A stretch of DNA of 64,000 nt from Alkalimarinus sediminis (GCF_026427595.1 NZ_CP101527.1:1559001-1623000); one strand, 5' to 3'; shown: positions 9,133 through 18,676, counted from the first letter of the stretch. Numbers and translations: made by a program. Notes: a model not told the origin generated them from the letters alone.

Positions 9133-10224
9133 ATGCCTTGGCAATGGATTAGTCGTATCTTCAACCGGGCTCATACAAATGAGCTGCTAGACGAAAAAGC
9201 AGCCTGTAGAGGCAAGTTTTCTCCATCACAAGAGACCTCAAGCAACAATTATCAGCCCTCAAGTAGCCATCCACAGACTTCAACTAACAATAGAGCTGAA
9301 ATTGACCACACTATCAAAGAGAGCTCGCAAGCACTAGAAGCAGCTTTTTTTGCCTGGTTATTGGAGTGTGATGAAGCCGCACTGAAGATAAGCACCGAAC
9401 AGGCGCAACAAAAAGCAAAAGTCATCTTAAAAAGGTTGGATCAAGAAGTCCTAAGTTTAGACCAACTACCACGGCGTCCAGCATCCTTTCCGCTCCTGAT
9501 CAAGTTGCTTAACAGTGATAACGCATCGAATAGCGAGATCGCCAATACGATATTGTCTGACCCCGCCTTGGCAACCCAGACGCTTAAAACAGCTAACTCA
9601 CCTTTTTTTCGCACTAGCAACGAAACCATTGATAGTATCGAACGCGCGGTATTTATCCTCGGCATTCAAGGCATTAGAAATATAATCTCAGCAACGGTAA
9701 TGATGCCGTTAATAAAAGGACGCAACAGTAGAGAAGCACTATTTAGTAAAAAAGTATGGCAATGGGGGCTTTTATCGGCAACCGCTAGCGATCAACTGGC
9801 TCACCATCAGGAAGCTTCGTCCGGACCTGTTTTCCTACTTGGGTTACTTCCCGCGCTAACCTATTTTTTAATATATCAAGGTGTTCAGTCTCAACAACAA
9901 AGCAACGCTGAGTTTAGCGACCTTGAACCGGCTATTATAAAGTTTTTAATACAACAACGAAGTTGGCGTCTATGCCATGAAATCTGCCAGCAGTGGGGTT
10001 TGCCGCCTTCATCAAATAAATACCTTTTAGATGCTGAAAGACCCTCTCCCTCCAACGAGATTATGCCATTGCGGGACGGGATTTTTATCGGCACACACAC
10101 AGCACTCCAAAGCTTTTCAAAGTCCCCTATTGATAACAAACAACTGCACCTACTCATAAGTGCAGCAAGCAGGGTTTGCTCTAAGGTCATTAAGCATCTT
10201 TATGAGCAAGTTGACCAAGTCTAA
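9133..10224 (+). CDS. HDOD-domain signalling protein
   Basis: Residues about 110-270 form an HDOD domain (LDQLPRRPASFPLLIKLL ... NTILSDPALATQTLKTANSPFF ... AVFILGIQGIRNII), a metal-dependent-phosphohydrolase-like fold without the HD catalytic pair, usually a signalling or regulatory module. The first 90 residues are low-complexity and Ser/Asn/Gln-rich. The gene ends only 4 bp from the end of the convergent eda gene, so the two transcripts must overlap. Confidence 0.8.
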   Translation: MPWQWISRIFNRAHTNELLDEKAACRGKFSPSQETSSNNYQPSSSHPQTSTNNRAEIDHTIKESSQALEAAFFAWLLECDEAALKISTEQAQQKAKVILKRLDQEVLSLDQLPRRPASFPLLIKLLNSDNASNSEIANTILSDPALATQTLKTANSPFFRTSNETIDSIERAVFILGIQGIRNIISATVMMPLIKGRNSREALFSKKVWQWGLLSATASDQLAHHQEASSGPVFLLGLLPALTYFLIYQGVQSQQQSNAEFSDLEPAIIKFLIQQRSWRLCHEICQQWGLPPSSNKYLLDAERPSPSNEIMPLRDGIFIGTHTALQSFSKSPIDNKQLHLLISAASRVCSKVIKHLYEQVDQV

Positions 10225-10228
10225 TAGT

Positions 10229-10855
10229 TCACAACGCGTCTGCCAGACTTGTAATGTCGCTCCAATTTTTATCTGCGATAAGCTGACTAGAGACAAACCA
10301 TGACCCTCCAACGCAGCGCACGTTGTTAAGTGCCAAATATTCACTATAGTCTTGTTTGTTTATGCCGCCGGTTGGGCAAAATGTTATCTGAGGGAATGGC
10401 CCAGAAAAAGCTTTTAGCATACTTATGCCGCCTGCTTGAGCTGCCGGAAAAAATTTTAAAAAGTCGTATCCGCTATTAATTGCCATCATTATTTCGGTAG
10501 CTGTGGCGACACCAGGCAGATATGCCAAGCCGTGTTTCTCTGCTTTTAAAGCTATTTGTTCTGAGAAACCTGGGCTTACTATAAAACGCCCGCCGACACT
10601 TGCGACATCATCAACCTGTTCGGGTGTAATCACAGTACCTGCACCGGTAATGAGGTCAGGGTATTGATTAGAGAGAACCTCTATTGATTTTAGCCCTGCA
10701 GAGGTTCTTAATGTTATTTCTAGCAGTCTCACACCACCTTTCATCAAGGCATCGCCTAATGGTTTTGCATCAGACTCATGATCGATCACGATAACAGGAA
10801 TCACTGGCTTGGTTTTCATTAACCAGGCATCAAACATCGCATTAGACTTATTCAT
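10229..10855 (-). CDS. eda: 2-dehydro-3-deoxy-phosphogluconate (KDPG) aldolase
   Basis: Eda cleaves KDPG to pyruvate and glyceraldehyde 3-phosphate, the last step of the Entner-Doudoroff pathway. Family features are a TTL-like EITLRTSAGL, GAGTVI, the Schiff-base Lys in DFLKFFPA and the late FCPTGGI. At 208 residues it is of normal length. ATG 10855 has a GGAG site six bases upstream and is exactly in register with nine upstream ATGs spaced 17 bp apart; the last mini-ORF ends in a TGA that overlaps the eda ATG (ATGA). Confidence 0.96.
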   Translation of the reverse strand: MNKSNAMFDAWLMKTKPVIPVIVIDHESDAKPLGDALMKGGVRLLEITLRTSAGLKSIEVLSNQYPDLITGAGTVITPEQVDDVASVGGRFIVSPGFSEQIALKAEKHGLAYLPGVATATEIMMAINSGYDFLKFFPAAQAGGISMLKAFSGPFPQITFCPTGGINKQDYSEYLALNNVRCVGGSWFVSSQLIADKNWSDITSLADAL

Positions 10856-11019
10856 AACCTACTCCGTTTCATGAGCTACTTATTTTCATAAACTACTTAT
10901 CTTCATCAACTACTTACCTTCATCAACTACTTACCTTCATCAACTACTCGCCTTCATCAACTGCTCGCCTTCATGATCTACTCACCTTCATAAACCAGTC
11001 CCTTTCATGAACTAAACCG
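10850..11019 (-). repeat. Ten 17-bp tandem repeats forming a start-stop mini-ORF chain before eda
   Basis: Units of 17 bp (consensus CTTCATCAACTACTTAC on the plus strand) fill the edd-eda gap. Read on the minus strand, ATGs lie at 11008, 10991, 10974, 10957, 10940, 10923, 10906, 10889 and 10872, and the tenth at 10855 is the eda start. Each of the nine upstream ATGs opens a 5-6-residue frame (MKGTGL, MKVSRS, MKASS twice, MKVSS twice, MKISSL, MKISSS, MKRSRL) whose TGA overlaps the next ATG as ATGA or TGATG. Units look like duplications of the eda initiation region. Confidence 0.9.
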
Positions 11020-11061
11020 TTTTATCGCAGGCACTGTTTTTTGTGTAGTCTTACACTCGCA

Positions 11062-12867
11062 CTACTCAAAGGTAGTTGCGCCCTCTTCTGCTGATAACAC
11101 TCTATTTCTCATGCCTGCAAACAGCCCTCGCCCTGTGCTTAATGGGGGATTTGTTGCTGGCTTTTGTGATGTCACTGCAGGCCTGGTTGTTAGGTCTGCA
11201 TGTACCACTAAACTGCCGGCCACACTATCGATCTCAATGATGTCGCCATCTTGTACCCTTGCAATCATGCCGCCTGCTACACTTTCTGGCGTCATATGAA
11301 TCACAGATAGAACCTTGCCAGATGCGCCTGATAGCCTTCCATCGGTCACCAACGCAACGTTATAGCCTCGGTCTTGCAACACTCCTAGTGCGGGCATGAG
11401 TTTATGTAATTCAGGCATACCGTTAGCTTTCGGGCCTTGGTTTTTAACGACAATTACGCAGTCTTTATCGAGAGTTCCTTGCTCAAAGGCTTGTTTAACC
11501 GCTTCTTGTGAATTGAATACCACTGCGGGGGCAGTAATTTTGTGGTGATTTTCAGGTACTGCAGAGAGTTTAACAATAGCACGTCCTAGCTCACCTGTTA
11601 TTAAACACACTCCTCCGCTATTTGAAAATGGATCTTTAATATCCCGAATAATGGATGGATCAAGAGTTTTAGAGGCAGCTGACCATTGTAATGCGTTATC
11701 AATATAAACCGGCGCCTTGGTATAGTTATCAAGCCCTTGCCCGACGATGGTGGCCACATCGTTATGCAGCAACCCCTGAGATAGCAGTTCTTTAATAACC
11801 AGTGGCACACCACCCGCATGATGAAATTGGTTAATGTCCGCTTCGCCATTAGGGTACACTCTGGCCAGTAGCGGTACGACCTTAGATAGTTCTGCGAAGT
11901 CATCCCAGTCGATGATAATTCCCGCAGCCTTGGCAATCGCAACCAAATGGATGGTGTGATTGGTAGAGCCTCCTGTTGCAATCAAACCTATCATCGCATT
12001 CACAATAGACTTTTCATTAATCATCTTGCCTAACGGAGTATATTGTTCCGCCAGTACTGTTATCTCACATATACGTTCAGCGGCAACGCTAGTCAGGGTA
12101 TTACGGAGTTCTGTCCCTGGCGGAATAAACGAAGAGCCTGGTAGATGAATACCCAGAAACTCCATTAGCATCTGATTACTATTGGCTGTACCGTAGAACG
12201 TGCAAGTACCCGGAGAGTGGTAAGATTTAACTTCTGCTTCTAATAGCGCATCTGAATCGATTAAGCCTTCGGCAAATTGTTGGCGTATACTCGCTTTTTC
12301 TTTATTGGGGATACCCGTTGGCATCGGCCCTGCGGGTACGAATATCGCCGGAAGATGCCCAAACTCCAATGCGGCTATTAGTAAACCAGGTACAATTTTA
12401 TCGCAGATACCGAGATACAGCGCACCATCGAAGACGTTGTGACATAACGCCACTGAAGCAGACATAGCGATGACATCGCGACTAAAAAGCGAAAGCTCCA
12501 TCCCCGGTTGTCCTTGAGTTATGCCGTCACACATCGCCGGAACACCGGCTGCGAACTGTGCCACGTGACCTTTTTTAGCAATTGTTTTTTTGATTAACTC
12601 AGGATAGTTACCATAGGGTTGGTGAGCTGATAGCAGATCATTGTAAGCAGAAATAATGGCGATATTAGCATGCTGGGTTCGCTGTTTGAGAATCAACTTT
12701 TCACTATCAGATGATGCCGCTACATCATGAGCCAGATTAGTACAGCTAACCTGACTTCTGGCTGGGCCCGCTATGTAGGCTTGCTCAATTTTCTCGAGGT
12801 AGCGAGCCCTAGTAGACGAACTACGACTGACAATTCTATCGGTAATACGGGTAATCTGTTTGTTCAT
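11062..12867 (-). CDS. edd: 6-phosphogluconate dehydratase
   Basis: Edd is the iron-sulfur dehydratase that turns 6-phosphogluconate into KDPG. The IlvD/Edd family signatures are present: SAYNDLLSAHQPY, the Cys in MCDGITQGQPGMELS, the central GTCTFYGTANSNQM and the late GRLSGASGKV. At 601 residues it is full length. A GGAGACGG site precedes ATG 12867, 13 bp after the pgl stop, so it belongs to the zwf-pgl-edd-eda unit. About 200 bp separate it from eda, nearly all of it the 17-bp repeat array. Confidence 0.97.
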   Translation of the reverse strand: MNKQITRITDRIVSRSSSTRARYLEKIEQAYIAGPARSQVSCTNLAHDVAASSDSEKLILKQRTQHANIAIISAYNDLLSAHQPYGNYPELIKKTIAKKGHVAQFAAGVPAMCDGITQGQPGMELSLFSRDVIAMSASVALCHNVFDGALYLGICDKIVPGLLIAALEFGHLPAIFVPAGPMPTGIPNKEKASIRQQFAEGLIDSDALLEAEVKSYHSPGTCTFYGTANSNQMLMEFLGIHLPGSSFIPPGTELRNTLTSVAAERICEITVLAEQYTPLGKMINEKSIVNAMIGLIATGGSTNHTIHLVAIAKAAGIIIDWDDFAELSKVVPLLARVYPNGEADINQFHHAGGVPLVIKELLSQGLLHNDVATIVGQGLDNYTKAPVYIDNALQWSAASKTLDPSIIRDIKDPFSNSGGVCLITGELGRAIVKLSAVPENHHKITAPAVVFNSQEAVKQAFEQGTLDKDCVIVVKNQGPKANGMPELHKLMPALGVLQDRGYNVALVTDGRLSGASGKVLSVIHMTPESVAGGMIARVQDGDIIEIDSVAGSLVVHADLTTRPAVTSQKPATNPPLSTGRGLFAGMRNRVLSAEEGATTFE

Positions 12868-12880
12868 TACCGTCTCCCTG

Positions 12881-13588
12881 TTAGCGACTTGCCGGTGACC
12901 AATAAAGCTCTACCGGCACATCTGATTGGGTGAGTACTGCAGAAATAGGCAGTGATAAGCGATCATCAGAGTCGAGTTGAGATGCTCGCCGATAGACCGC
13001 TAACTTATCATCACCACTTATCAGCAGATAGATTTTTTTTGCCGTTAACAGCATCGATAGGGTTAATGATATCCGTTCTTTTGGTTCTACAGGCGCGCAC
13101 GCTGCGATGCATTTGAGTGAAGATTGTGCATCAAGCCCTTGTTCTAATGCAATGGTATGAGGAAACAACGATGCAAAGTGACCATCAGCCCCCATCCCGA
13201 GCACTACAAAGTCTACAGAGGGTAATTTGTTACCAAGCGTCTTATCTAACGATTCCTGCCCATCTTCAGCCGTGTTAGATGGAGTCTTTAAGGGTATAAA
13301 CCGAGCAGCAGCGGCTTTATTGTTGATAAGATACTGCTTAACCATTCGCTCATTGCTGTCAGGGTGATGATTCGGCAGCCATCGTTCATCTGTAAGAGTG
13401 ATAGTGACATTTTGCCAGGCCAAATCCGCCATGGATAACCGCTCATACAGTGCAATAGGCGTTTTACCGCCGCTAACCGCGATACTGACGTTTGCTGAAG
13501 TCTTTAGTTGGGTTGATAAATCTTTCTCTATTGCTTCTGCCAAAGCGGTGTTGAGACTATTGAAGCTATCGAACAAATGTTCTTTCAT
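12881..13588 (-). CDS. pgl: 6-phosphogluconolactonase
   Basis: It hydrolyses 6-phosphogluconolactone to 6-phosphogluconate in the cytoplasm. The SOL/DevB-type family pattern is visible: VSGGKTPIALYERL, TLTDERWLP..HPDSNERM and VLGMGADGHFASLFP. The 235-residue length is normal. Its ATG overlaps the zwf stop (ATGA), which implies translational coupling. Confidence 0.95.
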   Translation of the reverse strand: MKEHLFDSFNSLNTALAEAIEKDLSTQLKTSANVSIAVSGGKTPIALYERLSMADLAWQNVTITLTDERWLPNHHPDSNERMVKQYLINNKAAAARFIPLKTPSNTAEDGQESLDKTLGNKLPSVDFVVLGMGADGHFASLFPHTIALEQGLDAQSSLKCIAACAPVEPKERISLTLSMLLTAKKIYLLISGDDKLAVYRRASQLDSDDRLSLPISAVLTQSDVPVELYWSPASR

Positions 13589-15099
13589 GACCCCGACTCC
13601 TTGATGACACTATCTGCCTCATCGCCTTTTAACGGTCGACAGGTTTCGTCCCACAAACGCCCATCTTTGGCCAGTAGGAGTGTTGCAGCCGCCGGCCCCC
13701 AACTCCCTGCAATATATGACTCTGGCCCTTGCTCTGATTCATCCCAGTGTTTAAGTATGGGGTCTAGCCAATCCCACGCTGCAATTAGCTCATCTTGCCT
13801 AACGAATAGTGTTTGATTATTACTGATCACATCCCCTAGCAAACGCTCATAGGCGTCAGGAACTCGTTTACGGTTTAGGTAGTCAGGGCTTAAGCTTAAC
13901 TCTGTCGATCGAACACTCACGCCAGGGCCTCTTTTCTTTTCACACAGCATTAACCGAATGCCTTCGTCTGGTTGGAGCCTAAACACCAGTTTATTGGCCA
14001 TTGTGTTTTTATGCTGTAAATCGAAGATTGAGTGTGGCACCTCTTTAAAGTGCACCACAATTTCACAGGCTCGATGAACTAACCGTTTGCCGGTACGAAG
14101 ATAAAACGGAACCCCAGCCCAGCGCCAGTTATCAATTTCTACTTTCATCGCTACATAGGTTTCTGTTTCGCTTGAGGGGTCAACACCCTCCTCATCTAAG
14201 TAGCCTTCTACGGCATTCCCGTTTGAAATACCTGAAGCGTATTGCCCTCTTACTACTTTTTTATGAACATCTTGATCGGTTAGTGTGCGAAGCGCTCGTA
14301 GCACTTTCACTTTTTCATCTCGTACTGCATCAGGCGTGAATCTTGCCGGAGGTTCCATTGCAACAATACACAGTAGTTGCAGCAAATGGTTTTGCCCCAT
14401 ATCTCTTAGCGCACCTACGTGGTCGTAAAACTCCGCTCGTTCCTCTACGCCTAATGTTTCTGAAATGGTAATTTGAATATTATCGATATATTTCTGATTC
14501 CATTGAGACTCAAATATGGTGTTAGCAAAACGAAGCACCAGAAGATTTTGTACCGTCTCTTTACCTAAGTAATGGTCGATTCTGAATATCTGGTGCTCTT
14601 TAAAGTGACGACAAACAAGCTGGTTTATTTTAACTGCAGATTCAAGATTTGAACCAATGGGTTTTTCAAGCACGATACGGCTGTTGGGTGTGTTGATATG
14701 CGCTTTCGCTAGACCGCTGGCTATTTTTCCGTACAAAGCAGAAGGTGTGGCAAGATAAAAAATAGTATTTACGTTCGGCTTCTGGTCTACAACCTGTTTG
14801 AGTTCGCCATAGTTGCCAGGCTCAGTGGCATCAAATGAAAATGTGACAATGTGCTTGATGAAAGCGTTCCACTTAGTCTTAACAGTTTTATCGTCAAAAC
14901 TGTGTTTACTCATGATAGATTTTTGCAGGGCATCTAAAAAATCATCATGTTGGCGTCTAAAGAGCGCGATTAAACGCCAATCAGAGGGTAAACGCTCATC
15001 AAAGTGGAGTGAAAAAAGTGCCGGTAACAGTTTACGGGTAGCAAGATCACCGGTTGACCCGAACAAAACAAGATCAAATGGCTCATTTAACGGAATCAT
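13585..15099 (-). CDS. zwf: Glucose-6-phosphate 1-dehydrogenase
   Basis: It oxidises glucose 6-phosphate to the lactone with NAD(P)+. The dinucleotide-binding start (FGSTGDLATRKLLPALF), the EKPIGSNLESA motif and the substrate/catalytic motif RIDHYLGKE (about residues 172-180) are all present in 504 residues. It is the first gene of the zwf-pgl-edd-eda unit. The 115-bp upstream region (15100-15214) is AT-rich; I saw no clear HexR-type palindrome in it, and no hexR lies in the window. Confidence 0.97.
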   Translation of the reverse strand: MIPLNEPFDLVLFGSTGDLATRKLLPALFSLHFDERLPSDWRLIALFRRQHDDFLDALQKSIMSKHSFDDKTVKTKWNAFIKHIVTFSFDATEPGNYGELKQVVDQKPNVNTIFYLATPSALYGKIASGLAKAHINTPNSRIVLEKPIGSNLESAVKINQLVCRHFKEHQIFRIDHYLGKETVQNLLVLRFANTIFESQWNQKYIDNIQITISETLGVEERAEFYDHVGALRDMGQNHLLQLLCIVAMEPPARFTPDAVRDEKVKVLRALRTLTDQDVHKKVVRGQYASGISNGNAVEGYLDEEGVDPSSETETYVAMKVEIDNWRWAGVPFYLRTGKRLVHRACEIVVHFKEVPHSIFDLQHKNTMANKLVFRLQPDEGIRLMLCEKKRGPGVSVRSTELSLSPDYLNRKRVPDAYERLLGDVISNNQTLFVRQDELIAAWDWLDPILKHWDESEQGPESYIAGSWGPAAATLLLAKDGRLWDETCRPLKGDEADSVIKESGS

Positions 15100-15214
15100 T
15101 AGCTGTACACCTCTTAGATGATATTGAATCAGACCACCGATAAATCAGGCCTTAGCGACTAATATAACCGCTGTATATCGTTATATCATAGATTATCTAT
15201 AAGACTGTCCATCA

Positions 15215-16930
15215 TTAATAATTAACTAACACTTGCTGCGCTATGAGAATACCGAACAAAACGAAACTGACACCTTGCCAAAAGGCAACAGGGTTACGCT
15301 GAATAAGGGGTGGTCGGGCTTTAGATAAAAATGACTTATTTGGGTGTCGTAAATCATAGGTAAACTCCGACAACTCACTATAACGTTTTAACGGATTAAT
15401 CTGTAACGCTTTTTTGAGTGAATCATCTATCCACAAAGGCAATTCAGACGTCTCACTGATCAAACTTTTGTAACTTAATCGTCGCTGAGCAGAAACGCTT
15501 TTGGCTTGAGCTATTTTAGTACTATACGGGAATCGGCCCGATAACATCTGGTAAGTAATGACCCCCAATGCATAGATGTCTGAGCGCTGAGTGCCTAGTT
15601 GCCCCAGAAAGTATTCGGGAGCCGAATAACGCATTGTGCCTCTCAATATTGCTTCGGTTTTGGCGTCGGTTACACCTGCAATATAGGTTGAGCCAAAATC
15701 GATTATTTTAACGGTGTTACTCTGATCGATCATGATGTTGTTAGGTCGTAGGTCTTGGTGAATCATCTCTTGACGATGAAATGCCTGAAGACCTTTAGCC
15801 ACTTGCTCTATAATTGATCGGACACTTTCCAAGCTTGGTTTTGGGTTATCAATCATCCACTGGTTAAGTGAGATACCTTCAATATATTCTGAAACCAAAT
15901 AGAGATAGTTTCGCTTCCGCCTGGGTATTATCGCTTTTGCTACATGAGGGTTGTTCACCCTTTTAGCGATCCACTCTTCTAACATAAAACGTTCAAGGTA
16001 CTGTGCATCGTCTCTTAGCTCAGTAGACGGGGTTTTAATCACAACGGTTTGTTGCGTATCCATGTCTTTTGCTAGGAGCACATGACTACGACTGCTGATA
16101 TAGATCTCTCGAATAATTTCATAACCATCAAATTGCATGCGGGGAGCGAGTTTTGGTGGAAGAGGCAACACAGTAAGTTGTTGCACTTCATCCAACTGAT
16201 AGTCTGAAACCTGATCTATGCGCGCGAGCTGAATACTTAAATTGTCATCACTCCCCTTGTTAAGGGCTAATTCAATAAGAGACATCGCTGCTGAGTCTAG
16301 CGTATCCGTATTGGCGATAGCTTCTGAAACTTGTTGTCCATCTAAATATTCATAAACCCCATCGGTGGCCAGAATATAGAGCTCCCCTTGCTCTATAGGT
16401 AATCGTTGATAATCAATCTCTAACGTCTGGTCTACACCCAATGCGCGTGTTAAGTAACTAACATCTGCAGAAACAATGCGCCTGTGATCTTCAGTGAGTT
16501 GCTCCAGTTGACCTTTATACAATCGGTAAATTCGCGTATCGCCAGAGTGGAAGATATGCGCTGTGTTAGACTTTAAGACCAAAGCGCTAAATGTGCAGAT
16601 ATACCCTGTATCTCGCTCAAAGCGATAAGGGCTGTTCTTAGTCTGCGCATACAACCAAGAGTTAATGGATCTAACAACCTTTTGAACAGAAGTTTTAACA
16701 GACCAAGAATCAGAGGTGCAGTAATAGTCTTCTAGAAAACCAGAAACAGCTGCTTGACTAGCTATCTGACTAACTCTGCTTGAACTCACTCCATCTGCCA
16801 TGGCCAGCGCGATACCTTTAGAGCTTAATAAGGGCTCCTTAGGTGTTTTGCTCCCCGCAAAATCTTGATTGATCTCTTTGATACCTTTATGAGTCGCTTG
16901 GCCAATAGAGACGATTAATGGCTGAGTCAT
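15215..16930 (-). CDS. PP2C phosphatase / Ser-Thr protein kinase fusion, membrane anchored
   Basis: The first 235 residues are a PP2C domain with the metal-binding motifs NQDF, MADGVSSS, LATDGVYEYL and GSDDNLS. A protein kinase domain follows (about 265-530) with VVIK, the catalytic-loop motif HQDLRPNN, IDFGS and SAPEYF. One transmembrane helix lies at the C-terminus (about 550-568). The glycine-rich loop is not recognisable (REIYISSRSHVLLA) and the usual HRD Arg is Gln, so kinase activity may be atypical. Such fusions occur beside nitrate/nitrite transport genes in Pseudomonas; here the upstream neighbour is a formate/nitrite-type channel, but a terminator separates them. Confidence 0.88.
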   Translation of the reverse strand: MTQPLIVSIGQATHKGIKEINQDFAGSKTPKEPLLSSKGIALAMADGVSSSRVSQIASQAAVSGFLEDYYCTSDSWSVKTSVQKVVRSINSWLYAQTKNSPYRFERDTGYICTFSALVLKSNTAHIFHSGDTRIYRLYKGQLEQLTEDHRRIVSADVSYLTRALGVDQTLEIDYQRLPIEQGELYILATDGVYEYLDGQQVSEAIANTDTLDSAAMSLIELALNKGSDDNLSIQLARIDQVSDYQLDEVQQLTVLPLPPKLAPRMQFDGYEIIREIYISSRSHVLLAKDMDTQQTVVIKTPSTELRDDAQYLERFMLEEWIAKRVNNPHVAKAIIPRRKRNYLYLVSEYIEGISLNQWMIDNPKPSLESVRSIIEQVAKGLQAFHRQEMIHQDLRPNNIMIDQSNTVKIIDFGSTYIAGVTDAKTEAILRGTMRYSAPEYFLGQLGTQRSDIYALGVITYQMLSGRFPYSTKIAQAKSVSAQRRLSYKSLISETSELPLWIDDSLKKALQINPLKRYSELSEFTYDLRHPNKSFLSKARPPLIQRNPVAFWQGVSFVLFGILIAQQVLVNY

Positions 16931-16969
16931 TTATAACCCCCAACAGGAATAGACTTACACTACTGAAAA

Positions 16970-16995
16970 GGCTCCGTAATGTGAGTTACGGAGCC
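16970..16995 (-). terminator. Rho-independent terminator after the formate/nitrite channel gene
   Basis: On the minus strand GGCTCCGTAA and TTACGGAGCC form a 10-bp stem with a 6-nt loop followed by TTTT. It lies between the channel gene and the kinase/phosphatase gene, so the latter is either read through or has its own promoter. Confidence 0.8.
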
Positions 16996-17019
16996 CTGTC
17001 TAGCTAGACTTAAAATCAA

Positions 17020-17832
17020 TTAAGCAATTTGTCTTTCTGGCGAGGTTCTTACATGAGTTAAGTATAACGGTAAGCCTACTAGCAAGAATCCGCCAACAAG
17101 GTTACCTAGCGCAGTAGGCAGCTCATTCCACAACAAATAGTCAGTAACTGTAAATTCCCCCCCCATTATCATTGAGAACGGGAATAGGAACATGTTGACG
17201 ATTGAGTGCTCAAAACCCATAAAGAAGAACAGCATAACAGGCATCCACATTGCAGCCATTTTGGAGCCTGCAGACGTTGAAATCATCGCACCAACAACAC
17301 CCATTGATACCATCCAGTTACATAGCATTCCGCGCACAAATATAGTTAACCAGCCCGCTACACCATGCTCCTGATAACCTAACGTTCGAGATTCACCAAT
17401 AGCACTTACTTTGGCCGCAATAGCGCCACCGTCAATTGAGTAGCCGTAAGTCAGTATGAAGGACATAAAAAAGGCTGTAGTCAGAGCGCCAGCAAAGTTA
17501 CCGACAAAGACTAATCCCCAATTTCTCATAACACCCGAGAAAGTTACACCCGGCCGTTTATCTATCAATGCTAACGGCACTAAGGTGAACACGCCCGTTA
17601 ACAAGTCAAATTTCATCAGATAAAGCATGATAAAACCGACTGGGAATAAAATCGCGCCTATTAAGGGGCTACCCGTTTTAATGGCTACTGTAATTGCAAA
17701 AATAGCCGCCAAGCCTAGAATCGCCCCGGCCATAAATGCGCGTATCAGCGTATCTTTGGTAGACATGTAGACCTTTGACTCACCTGAATCAACCATCTTG
17801 GTTACAAACTCACTGGGTTCTATATAAGCCAT
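17020..17832 (-). CDS. Formate/nitrite transporter (FNT) family channel
   Basis: This 270-residue inner-membrane protein has six predicted membrane helices and the FNT signature regions (GAILGLAAIFAI, VGNFAGAL, GMLCNWMVSMGV, GFEHSIVNMFLFP, GNLVGGFLLVG). FNT channels form pentamers that pass formate, nitrite or hydrosulfide. The next gene upstream encodes cyanase, so nitrite or another small anion from nitrogen metabolism is a reasonable guess; sequence alone does not fix the substrate. Confidence 0.88.
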   Translation of the reverse strand: MAYIEPSEFVTKMVDSGESKVYMSTKDTLIRAFMAGAILGLAAIFAITVAIKTGSPLIGAILFPVGFIMLYLMKFDLLTGVFTLVPLALIDKRPGVTFSGVMRNWGLVFVGNFAGALTTAFFMSFILTYGYSIDGGAIAAKVSAIGESRTLGYQEHGVAGWLTIFVRGMLCNWMVSMGVVGAMISTSAGSKMAAMWMPVMLFFFMGFEHSIVNMFLFPFSMIMGGEFTVTDYLLWNELPTALGNLVGGFLLVGLPLYLTHVRTSPERQIA

Positions 17833-18010
17833 ATAAATTCTCGCTATTAATAGTTAATGTTTCTAAGAAGTTCATTGCATTTTGAATGCCAACTATCTAA
17901 ACAACTGTTTTATATCGATTTATTTAGTATTTAAGTAGAAATACTGGATTTGATATGTTTGATAGTATCGATTAGGTGCTAGATTATGACTCAGAGCGCA
18001 CCAAACCAGG

Positions 18011-18451
18011 TCACCAAGACTTATAAGGTAGAAACTTACCGTTTAACGTTAGAATAACTCTATCTCCTTTAGAGCACTCTTCTTTATCAACCTCCATAGA
18101 AAAGTCGATTGCGCTCATAATGCCATCGCCAAACTTCTCCTGAATGACTTCCTTTAACGTTTCTCCATACACGCCAACCACTTCATAGAGTCGATAGATA
18201 AGCGGGTCTTGTGGTATTGATTTATCCCACTCCTTTGTCGGATACGCCATCAAAGCAGCCTTAGCTTCGGAGGGTAAACCAATATACTCGACCAATTTAT
18301 CAGCTATCTCTTCTGAGCAGCTGTTCATTCCCAAACAAGCAGATGTTGTCCATACGGGAGACATATTGATCGCGCCGGCAATACCTTCCCACGTTAACGA
18401 TTTCTCTTTTTTTAATAGAATGATAGCTTCAGTTACGTCTAGTTTATTCAT
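18011..18451 (-). CDS. cynS: Cyanate hydratase (cyanase)
   Basis: Cyanase converts cyanate and bicarbonate to ammonia and carbon dioxide. The 146-residue protein has the N-terminal helical domain and the conserved C-terminal catalytic part, in which R87, E90 and S113 (IYRLYE ... GIMSAIDF) match the known Arg-Glu-Ser site. It lies 178 bp upstream of the FNT channel gene in the same direction. No cynR or cynT is in the window. Confidence 0.95.
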   Translation of the reverse strand: MNKLDVTEAIILLKKEKSLTWEGIAGAINMSPVWTTSACLGMNSCSEEIADKLVEYIGLPSEAKAALMAYPTKEWDKSIPQDPLIYRLYEVVGVYGETLKEVIQEKFGDGIMSAIDFSMEVDKEECSKGDRVILTLNGKFLPYKSW

Positions 18452-18676
18452 CGTTATTACCTCTGGACTTATTAATAATTTAATTCAGGAGGACATAGCG
18501 ATATCCGTGCCAACAACCTAGCGAGTTATTAAGCTGCTGTTTTAAATGATGTATTTAGAATAGGAGATTAATTTTTTTAAGAGATAAGTACAGTAAAAGC
18601 ACCAAGTTAATGCACAAATATATAGGGCACTAGGAGTAGAGAATTGAATAAGTATCGAACATGAGTCGGGGAATAA

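Noticed and set aside
10860-11060. A longer coding gene in the edd-eda gap
   Set aside because: The 17-bp period shifts the frame at each unit, so every frame is closed within a few codons.
15100-15214. HexR operator upstream of zwf
   Set aside because: No convincing TGTAAT..ATTACA-type palindrome was seen.
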